10,891 nucleotides of DNA from Planctomycetota bacterium. GTDB lineage: Bacteria > Planctomycetota > SZUA-567. The position numbers were made by a program, and so were the translations under genes. Location: contig JAISYD010000249.1 in the NCBI GenBank assembly GCA_031270145.1, positions 1 through 10,891 on the forward strand, written 5' to 3'. Below are positions 1 through 5,673 of the stretch, piece after piece; the first letter of the stretch is position 1; the number at the start of each line of letters is the position of its first letter. Under the pieces are notes generated by a model. The model saw only the letters and a list, made by a program, of their open reading frames with translations, was not told the origin of the DNA and did not search any database.

Positions 1-1061
1 GAGGTGCGGAACAGCATGGGTCCGGGGGCCAGGCCCCACATGATGAGGCCGCCCAGGAGTACGGCGGTGGTGCCGCTGCCGGGAATGCCCAGGGACAGAA
101 GCGGGGCGAAGGCCCCGGCCACCGCGCTGTTGTTGGCCGCCTCTGACGCGGCCACGCCCTCAAGGGCGCCCTTGCCCATGTTGGCCCTGTTGCGGCCGAT
201 CTTCTTCTCCATGACGTAACCGAGGAAGGAACCGATGGCGCCGCCGGCGCCGGGCAGGATGCCGACGACCGTGCCCAGCAGGCCGGAACGGACGATGGTG
301 CCGCCGATCCGTTTCACTTCACCCTTGTCAAGGATGCTTTCGCGGATGGTCAATTTGCCGGCGGCAACGTCGTAGGGCTTGTCCTTATCCACCATCATGG
401 TGATGAGTTGGGAGAACCCGAAGACGCCGATTACAAGGGGAATGAATGGTACGCCGCCCAATAGTTCCAGGACGCCGAAATCGAAACGGGCCGAGCCGAC
501 CAGGGCGTCTAGGCCGATGGTGCCGAAAAGGATGCCCAGGCAGGTGGAGACAATGCCCTTCATCGGGTTCTCGCCCACCAGCCAACCGAGCGAGGTCATG
601 GCCACCAGGAGCAGGGAGGCCATTTCGGCCGGGCCGAACCTGATGCCGACGTTGGCCATAACCGGCCCGATGAAGGTGAGTATGACCATGCCGATGGTGC
701 CGCCGACGAACGAGGCCGCGTTGGCGGTGAACAGCGCCTTGCCGGCTTTGTTCTGCTTGGCCAGGGGATATCCGTCCAAGGCGGTCATTACCGCCGAAGA
801 ATCGCCGGGAATGTTAAGAAGAATGGCGCTGTAGGCGCCGCCGTACATGTTGGCGTAGTAGATGGCGGCCAGCATGATGACGGCGGTGGTGGGGTTGAAG
901 CTGAAAGTTAACGGCAACAACAGCGCCACTCCGGTGAGCGCACCAATGCCCGGAAGGGCGCCGACGATGAGGCCCAGTATGGCCCCGACGAGGGCGGCGA
1001 GCAGATTTACGGGATCCAGGGCCACCGTGAAGCCATCGCCCAGATGTTGAAGCGTGGTCAT
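1..1061 (-). CDS. tctA: Tripartite tricarboxylate transporter large permease TctA (3' end beyond window)
   Basis: Large membrane subunit of a TTT-family secondary transporter, which moves carboxylates across the inner membrane with TctB and a periplasmic binding protein. I translated this frame by hand: 353 codons are in the window, of the roughly 500 usual for TctA, so the C-terminus lies past the left edge. The start is ATG at 1061, with GGAGAGG about 2 bases upstream. Family features are clear: the first glycine/proline loop VGALPGIGALTG (about 33-44), the block YGGAYSAILLNIPGDSSAV (73-91), the second loop GILPGAGGAIGSFLGY (267-282) and NNSAVAGAFAPLLSLGIPGS (310-329). Most of the rest is hydrophobic and membrane-spanning. 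It lies 148 bases downstream of tctB and is probably co-transcribed. The substrate cannot be read from the sequence; family substrates include citrate, tartrate, glutarate and terephthalate. The visible part shows no frameshift. Confidence 0.95.
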   Translation of the reverse strand, partial: MTTLQHLGDGFTVALDPVNLLAALVGAILGLIVGALPGIGALTGVALLLPLTFSFNPTTAVIMLAAIYYANMYGGAYSAILLNIPGDSSAVMTALDGYPLAKQNKAGKALFTANAASFVGGTIGMVILTFIGPVMANVGIRFGPAEMASLLLVAMTSLGWLVGENPMKGIVSTCLGILFGTIGLDALVGSARFDFGVLELLGGVPFIPLVIGVFGFSQLITMMVDKDKPYDVAAGKLTIRESILDKGEVKRIGGTIVRSGLLGTVVGILPGAGGAIGSFLGYVMEKKIGRNRANMGKGALEGVAASEAANNSAVAGAFAPLLSLGIPGSGTTAVLLGGLIMWGLAPGPMLFRT

Positions 1062-1096
1062 TGCCTCTCCATATCACGAACCAAGACCGAGGACGC

Positions 1097-1183
1097 GGAA
1101 ATAAATAACATTTACAACTTCGGCATGAAAAAGTCCCGTGGGCGTTGAACCGCCGCGCCCCGATGTAAACGTTATTTCTTTAC
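1097..1183. repeat. Imperfect inverted repeat between tctB and tctA
   Basis: The arms 1097-1116 and 1164-1183 are inverted copies with 17 of 20 positions matching. The inner 14 bases (AAATAACATTTACA and TGTAAACGTTATTT) match at 13 of 14. A 47-base GC-rich spacer separates them. The arms are AT-rich in a GC-rich neighbourhood. They fill most of the tctB-tctA intergenic gap. In RNA this could form a long-looped hairpin that processes or stabilises the message and sets TctB:TctA ratios. As DNA it could be two oppositely oriented binding sites. TGTAAACGTT resembles half of a LacI-type operator, but neither arm is itself a full palindrome. The function is inferred. Confidence 0.6.
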
Positions 1184-1209
1184 GCGATCCGACTACCGCC
1201 GCCGGGACA

Positions 1210-1659
1210 TCACAAGGCCAGCGTGCGCATGATCCATCCCTGTTCGAAATCCACGTCCACCCACTCCCCGAAGACGAACCAAGTGGAGAGGGTCACGGCC
1301 ACGGCGGTGATGAGGGTGGTCTTCCAATCGTACTTTTCGTAACCCCGGATCCACAAGACAAGGAAGATAAACATGGCGGGAAAGGTGCCGATGGCGTAGG
1401 CGCACAACACGATCGCCATCAGGCTGAGAACCGGCAGAAATTGCATGAGATGCATTTCGCCCTTGTCCCGTTTCAGGCAGTCGAACAAGTCGAAGAAGGC
1501 GGCGAGGAACATCGCCAGCCCCACCAGAACGGGGAAAAATCCGGGCATGGGGCCGGCAAGCTCGTAGATGCCGTATTTGAACACGCCCATAACGATCCAG
1601 ATCAGCCCCAACGCCATCAGGGCCGCGGGGAACAGAAACTTCCAGCTTTTGATTTTCAT
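1210..1659 (-). CDS. tctB: Tripartite tricarboxylate transporter small permease TctB
   Basis: Small membrane subunit of the TTT transporter, which pairs with TctA in the inner membrane. The product is 149 residues, normal for TctB, with four hydrophobic segments at about 9-27, 40-58, 73-105 (long, or two close helices) and 115-131. The family's characteristic P-G-F-F-P segment after the first helix is present (GPMPGFFPVLVGLAM, about 36-50), as is the charged cytoplasmic loop FDLFDCLKRDKGE before the third helix. The start is ATG at 1659, preceded by GGAAGGA about 7 bases upstream. It begins 40 bases after the stop of the unknown gene and is followed by tctA, giving the order unknown-tctB-tctA. 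TctB proteins diverge quickly, so the assignment rests on size, topology, the PGFFP segment and the adjacent tctA. Confidence 0.9.
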   Translation of the reverse strand: MKIKSWKFLFPAALMALGLIWIVMGVFKYGIYELAGPMPGFFPVLVGLAMFLAAFFDLFDCLKRDKGEMHLMQFLPVLSLMAIVLCAYAIGTFPAMFIFLVLWIRGYEKYDWKTTLITAVAVTLSTWFVFGEWVDVDFEQGWIMRTLAL

Positions 1660-1699
1660 CGCTCGTTCCTTCCGCCATGGGACGGCTTTCCCGCCGGCG

Positions 1700-2641
1700 C
1701 TAATCCTTGCGGATGTACGGGTTGTCCTTGTAGAAGGAGTCGGCGATGGTGCGGATCTCGTCCTTCTCCAGTTCTATATAGGGGCTTGCCGAGATGAAAT
1801 CGTCGTAGGCGGACATGTGCCAGACGTCGTAGCCGATGGTGTCGAATATCCACTCGCGCACGGCCGGCCTGATGGTGACGCCGGGGTTGTACATCCAGGG
1901 GATGTCGAACATTTTCTGATAGGGCCAGCCGAGGTTGAACTTCAACTGGGCCACGTAGTTATTGCGCGGATCGTCGTCGGCCAGGCCGGCGTGGGTGTTG
2001 AGGCTCTTCATGTCGAAGAGGCAGGGAATTACCTTGTCGACGGTCCAGCCAATGCGCTCGAACTCGCGTAACACATGCAACTGCAGGATTCCGGGATCGA
2101 AATTGATCTCGAAATTGGGGTGGTAGTGGATAACGTTGGGATCGATGATGTATTCGAGGGAATCCTTCCAGTGCCTGGTCTTGAAATAGTCGCGGATGCG
2201 CCTGTCCTCGCGGGGGCCCACCGCCTGGAAGGGGATTTTCATGACCCAGTCGTTGATTTCGCCGCGATCCCAGGACAGGAGGTTCTGGCCGTGTTCGGCC
2301 TCGGGGACGTCGATGGGCATTTCCGCCAACGAAACGTCCGGATTGAAACGGAATATCATTTCGAAATGCGGACAGTCCATGGGATGGATGCCGTGCACGG
2401 CCGCCACGCCGGGGCGCTGGGCGGTGGGATGGGTGGAGCGGGTAAGCGGACGGTTGATGGCGTCGAAATACTTTTCCACAATGGCGGTCAGGGACTTGGG
2501 ATGCACCGAGGTGTCGTTGTACATGTGTATATGATACACTTCCTCTCCGTCCTTTTTCAACAGACGGTTCCGCATGAATTCCGTCCATTGCGGGGAATGG
2601 AAGTAGTCGATGATTCCCTGGATCAATTGTTTTCTTTCCAT
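1700..2641 (-). CDS. Unrecognised soluble protein heading the TTT operon
   Basis: I do not recognise the family. ATG at 2641 gives 313 residues. An upstream in-frame start at 2755 would add 38 residues with no ribosome binding site or recognisable content; the chosen start has a modest GAAGAAGAGA about 8 bases upstream. There is no signal peptide and no membrane helix, so it is probably cytoplasmic and is not a TctC binding protein. It is rich in His, Asp and aromatic residues, with clusters HIHMYND (37-43), HPTAQRP (71-77), HGIHPMDCPHFEM (83-95), HYHPNFEINFDPG (172-184) and NTHAGLADDDPRNN (215-228). These clusters would suit a metal site, but no catalytic motif is recognised. It is the first gene before tctB-tctA, where TTT operons often place tctC. 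A role in metabolising or sensing the imported compound is only a contextual guess. Confidence 0.85.
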   Translation of the reverse strand: MERKQLIQGIIDYFHSPQWTEFMRNRLLKKDGEEVYHIHMYNDTSVHPKSLTAIVEKYFDAINRPLTRSTHPTAQRPGVAAVHGIHPMDCPHFEMIFRFNPDVSLAEMPIDVPEAEHGQNLLSWDRGEINDWVMKIPFQAVGPREDRRIRDYFKTRHWKDSLEYIIDPNVIHYHPNFEINFDPGILQLHVLREFERIGWTVDKVIPCLFDMKSLNTHAGLADDDPRNNYVAQLKFNLGWPYQKMFDIPWMYNPGVTIRPAVREWIFDTIGYDVWHMSAYDDFISASPYIELEKDEIRTIADSFYKDNPYIRKD

Positions 2642-2803
2642 GATTGGTCTCTTCTTCAAGGCTTGAGAACGAAAATACCCTAAAAACCACTCTTTTTTGG
2701 AAAATGGAAACAAAAATCGAAACTCATATCCTCGAATGAATGATGGACGCGTCAATTTGAAGCGCCCAAAGGCGAAAAACCGGCATTAATATGCTAAGCT
2801 GAT

Positions 2804-2819
2804 CGGCACTGTAACTGCA
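2804..2819 (+). promoter_or_regulatory. Sigma-54 (-24/-12) promoter for the activator gene
   Basis: The sequence CGGCACTGTAACTGCA matches the sigma-54 consensus TGGCACG-N4-TTGCW. GGCAC sits at -24, TGCA at -12, and the ten-base interval between GG and GC is exact; mismatches are the first base, position 7 and one T. Transcription would start near 2830 and run right into the enhancer-binding protein gene, leaving a leader of about 200 bases. This suggests autoregulation by the sigma-54 activator it precedes. It is a pattern match only; no start-site data exist here. Confidence 0.65.
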
Positions 2820-2870
2820 TAAATAACAATACACTGTTTCGCTTTATGGCGGAATGTATTTCCGGGTGAA

Positions 2871-2889
2871 AGTCCGGGATTTCCGGACT
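2871..2889 (+). other. Hairpin in the activator leader
   Basis: AGTCCGG (2871-2877) and CCGGACT (2883-2889) pair perfectly over 7 bases around a 5-base loop. Just upstream, TCCGGG (2861-2866) could compete for CCGGA (2883-2887), giving two alternative pairings in the leader between the sigma-54 promoter and the start codon. No run of T follows, so it is not a classical terminator. Confidence 0.45.
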
Positions 2890-3027
2890 CGAACGACGTT
2901 TGCTGCAAGGCTATGGCATAAAAGCGGCGACGGGTCGTTGAATTACGGGTGGAATATAATACAATCTGGTTGCCAGTTTTTTGGGGAACAACGCGATCCC
3001 CATTTTCGTTCGCGGCGCGGAGGGGAA

Positions 3028-4989
3028 ATGATGGCCGCCCCGGGTACGGTGACGAACAGGATAGTCTTCATTTCTCCAAGCCGCGACTACGTGGAGCTTA
3101 TTCGCGACACCTATGACGAGCATTCCCGCGAATACGCGAAAACTTCCGAAGACAACCATACCTATTCCTTCTCCGTCATGGTTGCGACTTTTCTCGAGGA
3201 TTTGTCCGGCAAATGCATTGACGCCGACACCATAATCGCCAGGGGCGTACTCTCTTCCCAACTCAAACAGTCCAATCGGGAAGCCGCCATCATCGACGTT
3301 CCCATCGGCAGCGAGGTGGCGACGGCGGCGTGGCGCGCCTTCGAGAGGTACGGGCGCCTTCCCATGGCGATCATCGGCTCGTTCAACATCGTCCACGCCG
3401 CCCACGGCCTTGAGGATGTCTTGAAGGCCGACATAAAATATTACCTCCAGCGGAGCAACGCCGGCGAAGACATCGAAAGGATTTTGGACAAGGTAGCCGC
3501 CGACGGGCGGCGCATCGTTTTGTGCGGCGTCAACACGAACCGCTACGCCCGAAAGCGCGACTGCCTGCCCGTGGTCATCGGCATGGGCAAGGAATCGATA
3601 TGGCAGGCGATATCGGAGGCGAAGCGCGGGGCGCTGATCAGGCGCAAGGAAAGGGAAAAGGCCGAGCAGTTCCGCACCGTTCTCAACCATGCCTACGAGG
3701 GGGTGATCGCCACGGACGTCGATGGCCGGGTGACCGTGTTCAACGCGGCCGCCGCCGACATATTGCAAACCCCGGCGGCGACGGGGAAGCCGCTGGAAGA
3801 GGTTGTGCCGGGAGGGCGCTTGAACGCGGCGTTACGCGGCCACGGCGACTTCAAGGACCGGCTTGTCCAATACAATTCGGAACTGCTGTCGGTCAGCAAG
3901 GCCAGCGTCATGCTCGGCGGCGACTTTTCCGGTCATATCATCACGCTTCAGAGGAGTTCGGCGATCCAAAGGGCGGAATCCCTTATCAGGAAGAAGCTTT
4001 ACGCCAAGGGACACGTGGCGAAATACGCCCTGGCGGACGTTATCGGCGACAGCCCCGCCATCCGGGCCACCCTCGTCGAGGCGGAGCGTTTCGCCAAGGT
4101 TTCCTCGAACATCCTCATCGTCGGCGAGACCGGCACCGGCAAGGAACTGTTCGCCCAGGGCATTCACAACGCCAGCCCGCGAAAAGACGCCCCCTTCGTC
4201 GCCGTCAATTGCGCGGCCCTGGCGAAAAATCTCCTGGAGAGCGAGCTTTTCGGCTATGCCGAGGGCGCCTTCACGGGGGCGCTGAAGGGCGGCAAGCCCG
4301 GCATGTTCGAGATAGCCCACACCGGCACGATTTTTCTCGACGAAATCTCGGAAATCCCCCTCGATCTCCAGGGCCGGCTGCTTCGCGTCATCCAGGAAAG
4401 GCAGATAATGCGCGTCGGCGGCGATTCCGTGGCGCCCGTCGACGTGCGGATCGTCTGCGCCACCAACAAACCCCTTTCGGCCGAGGTGCGCCGCAACCGT
4501 TTCCGCCGCGACTTGTATTACCGCCTTAATGTCCTGACGCTCGCGATTCCCAATCTCAACCGGCGCGGAGCGGATGTTTTGCGCCTGGCGGAATTTTTCC
4601 TGGAGGAGAACGGCAGGCGATTCTTCCATCCCCCTCCCTCGCTCGCCGACGAAGCCCGGGATCTCTTGCTGCGGCACCGTTGGGAAGGCAATATCCGCGA
4701 GCTCCGCAACGTGTGCGAATGTTTGGCGGTATTGGACGACGACGGCGTAATCGGCGCCGACGACGCGGAGCGCGCGTTAAGCCGGGACTTGTCCGCCGAC
4801 GGGGGCGACGGGGGTTCGGAGGATGAACGCGGCGCCGGGAATGCGGAGGACGGGCGGGATCTTGAACGGGAACGCCTGGCGCGCGCGCTCCGGGCCAGCC
4901 AGGGCAATCGCAAACGGGCGGCGGCGAGTTTGGGAATCAGCACAACGACGCTATGGCGGCGGCGAAAAAATTTGGGAATTGACGAATGA
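3028..4989 (+). CDS. PrpR-like sigma-54-dependent enhancer-binding protein
   Basis: Cytoplasmic transcription activator that hydrolyses ATP to open sigma-54 RNA polymerase promoters. I chose ATG 3028 (653 residues); ATG 3031 directly after it fits GGAGGGG (3019-3025) equally or better. An in-frame ATG at 2854 would add 58 unconserved residues without a ribosome binding site and lies close to the likely transcript start. Domains in order: PrpR_N-type ligand sensor (about 10-200), PAS (about 213-325, HAYEGVIATDVDGRVTVFNA), AAA+ (about 334-570) and a Fis-type HTH (about 626-651) after an acidic linker. The AAA+ part has Walker A GETGTGKE (366-373), the sigma-54-contacting GAFTGA loop (413-418) and Walker B GTIFLDE (433-439), all intact. 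PrpR itself responds to 2-methylcitrate. Here the neighbouring TTT transporter suggests another carboxylate ligand, which is inference. Confidence 0.95.
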   Translation: MMAAPGTVTNRIVFISPSRDYVELIRDTYDEHSREYAKTSEDNHTYSFSVMVATFLEDLSGKCIDADTIIARGVLSSQLKQSNREAAIIDVPIGSEVATAAWRAFERYGRLPMAIIGSFNIVHAAHGLEDVLKADIKYYLQRSNAGEDIERILDKVAADGRRIVLCGVNTNRYARKRDCLPVVIGMGKESIWQAISEAKRGALIRRKEREKAEQFRTVLNHAYEGVIATDVDGRVTVFNAAAADILQTPAATGKPLEEVVPGGRLNAALRGHGDFKDRLVQYNSELLSVSKASVMLGGDFSGHIITLQRSSAIQRAESLIRKKLYAKGHVAKYALADVIGDSPAIRATLVEAERFAKVSSNILIVGETGTGKELFAQGIHNASPRKDAPFVAVNCAALAKNLLESELFGYAEGAFTGALKGGKPGMFEIAHTGTIFLDEISEIPLDLQGRLLRVIQERQIMRVGGDSVAPVDVRIVCATNKPLSAEVRRNRFRRDLYYRLNVLTLAIPNLNRRGADVLRLAEFFLEENGRRFFHPPPSLADEARDLLLRHRWEGNIRELRNVCECLAVLDDDGVIGADDAERALSRDLSADGGDGGSEDERGAGNAEDGRDLERERLARALRASQGNRKRAAASLGISTTTLWRRRKNLGIDE

Positions 4990-5032
4990 CCCCGGCTTTG
5001 GAAAAACAAATCCTCGCGACATTTCAAAAATA

Positions 5033-5079
5033 ATTTCATTGATTTCAATGATGCATCGAAGTGAAATGCGAAATGAAAT
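5033..5079. repeat. AT-rich imperfect inverted repeat after the activator gene
   Basis: ATTTCATTGATTTCA (5033-5047) pairs with TGAAATGCGAAATGAAAT (5062-5079) if three bases bulge. The loop contains the palindrome GATGCATC (5050-5057). The six-base element ATTTCA or its complement occurs several times between 5021 and 5079. A pyrimidine-rich stretch (TCTTCCTTCCTCC) follows on the plus strand. It could be a 3'-end structure of the activator message or a protein-binding cluster; I cannot tell which. Confidence 0.45.
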
Positions 5080-5187
5080 GTCTTCCTTCCTCCGCCAAGG
5101 CGGAAACGGTATTGCTTTCCACGTCCCGGCGTTTGCCCCCGGGGAACCACGGGACAACGCCGCCCAGGCGCCCGGCCGGAAAACCCG

Positions 5188-5228
5188 AAAAAAATATTTC
5201 CCGTTCGCCCCCTGACCGGGGCGAACGG
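5188..5228 (-). terminator. Rho-independent terminator closing the leftward cluster, possibly bidirectional
   Basis: CCGTTCGCCCC (5201-5211) and GGGGCGAACGG (5218-5228) form a perfect 11-base GC-rich stem with a 6-base loop. Read leftward, the stem is followed after six bases by seven T residues (complement of 5194-5188). It lies 82 bases past the stop of the epimerase remnant. Read rightward, only a short TTT follows, so termination of the activator transcript here would be weaker. Confidence 0.75.
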
Positions 5229-5278
5229 CGTTTAACAACACCTGCCGGGAAAACGAGATTCAGCCGGGGATCGCGGTC

Positions 5279-5305
5279 AAGCCGCTTTCGCCAGGGAAGC
5301 GGCTT
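5279..5305. terminator. Hairpin just past the epimerase remnant
   Basis: AAGCCGCTT (5279-5287) and AAGCGGCTT (5297-5305) form a perfect 9-base stem with a 9-base loop, ending five bases from the remnant's stop codon at 5310. On the plus strand a T/C-rich stretch (CTTCCTACTTTTCC) follows, which suits rightward termination. On the minus strand no T run follows. It may be an extra terminator or protect the 3' end of the leftward message. Confidence 0.5.
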
Positions 5306-5309
5306 CTTC

Positions 5310-5654
5310 CTACTTTTCCGAATATTTCGGCTGCCGATCGAAGGAAGGGGCGGATGGCTCGTAATCGATCCGCCTGGCAAAAGCCAGGGCGTCTCTGGCC
5401 CCGGCCAGCCGATCCGTGCCGTTGTCCTCCCACTCCACCGAGAGAGGGCCGCGATAGCCGATGGCGGTCAGTTCACGGAGGATTTCCTCGAACGGCGCTT
5501 GCCCGTGTCCGGGCGAACGGAAGTCCCAGCCGCGCCGGCGGTTGCCGAAGTCCAGATGCGGCGCCAGAATGGAACTGCGGCCGTCCAGCCGGATCTGAAC
5601 GTCCTCCAGGCCGAGGTCGGTCCAGGCTCCGACAAAAAGGGTTATTTTTCGCAT
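5310..5654 (-). pseudogene. Internally deleted sugar phosphate isomerase/epimerase (TIM-barrel family) remnant
   Basis: The 114-residue frame starts at ATG 5654, with TAGGAAAA a few bases upstream. From about residue 20 to the end it matches the C-terminal third of xylose-isomerase-like TIM-barrel epimerases: RLDGRSS, RRGWDFRSPGHG, FEEILRELTAIGYRGPLSVEWEDNGTDR and the closing SFD. The first 18 or so residues (MRKITLFVGAWTDLGLEDV) resemble the N-terminus of the same proteins, typically M-x-x-x-T-L-F-T-G-Q-W-A-D-L-P-L-E-E. Full-length members have about 320-350 residues, so some 210-240 residues, including most of the barrel and most metal ligands, are missing and the ends are joined in frame. 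The Glu of SVEWED, the usual last metal ligand, remains. Activity is very unlikely. It lies 19 bases after the ROK gene. The family call is from remembered motifs. Confidence 0.75.
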
Positions 5655-5673
5655 GGTTTTCCTAACGCCCGGG

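Larger units (their letters stand above)
2642..3027. promoter_or_regulatory. Divergent regulatory region between the TTT operon and its activator
   Basis: This 386-base stretch has no convincing gene. It separates the leftward TTT operon from the rightward activator, so both promoters should be here. I see a sigma-54 promoter facing right (2804-2819), a perfect 8-base palindrome GACGCGTC (2746-2753) that could be part of an activator site, a leftward TTGACG box (2755-2750) without a good partner -10, a TATAAT on the plus strand (2955-2960) without a -35 at proper spacing, and a hairpin in the activator's leader (2871-2889). The left half is AT-rich, as expected for regulatory DNA. I checked the leftward strand for the GG-N10-GC sigma-54 core and found no match. 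Confidence 0.7.
4990..5309. other. Hairpin-rich convergent intergenic region
   Basis: This 320-base gap lies between the rightward activator and the leftward epimerase remnant. I see no coding sequence; the open frames crossing it have no ribosome binding site or family resemblance. It holds an AT-rich imperfect hairpin (5033-5079), two interlocking short inverted repeats (GTCCCG 5123-5128 with CGGGAC 5150-5155; CGGCGTT 5127-5133 with AACGCCG 5156-5162), a strong terminator (5201-5228) and a further hairpin (5279-5305). Confidence 0.7.

Noticed and set aside
1138..1797. Plus-strand open frames antisense to tctB and the unknown gene
   Set aside because: They have shadow-like composition and no ribosome binding site, and the opposite strand carries recognisable membrane proteins.
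2642..2755. Upstream start at 2755 for the unknown protein
   Set aside because: It would place 38 low-quality residues into the AT-rich regulatory region without a ribosome binding site. ATG 2641 is better supported.
2771..2784. Second GG-N10-GC sigma-54-like core on the plus strand
   Set aside because: Only the GG and GC core fits; the flanking consensus bases are missing, unlike the match at 2804-2819.
2861..2879. TCCGGGTGAAAGTCCGGGA resembles the UCCGGUGAAAAUCCGGA hairpin of cobalamin riboswitches
   Set aside because: No B12-box-like segment or other conserved core element follows, and the downstream gene has no link to cobalamin. The resemblance is limited to one small self-complementary hairpin.
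2955..2960. Perfect TATAAT on the plus strand upstream of the activator
   Set aside because: The nearest TTGAAT is only 11 bases upstream and the 17-base position has no -35 resemblance, so a sigma-70 promoter is not supported.
2854..3027. Longer activator starting at ATG 2854
   Set aside because: The 58 added residues show no PrpR_N resemblance, the start has no spaced ribosome binding site and it lies only about 24 bases from the predicted transcript start. GGAGGGG at 3019-3025 supports 3028 or 3031.
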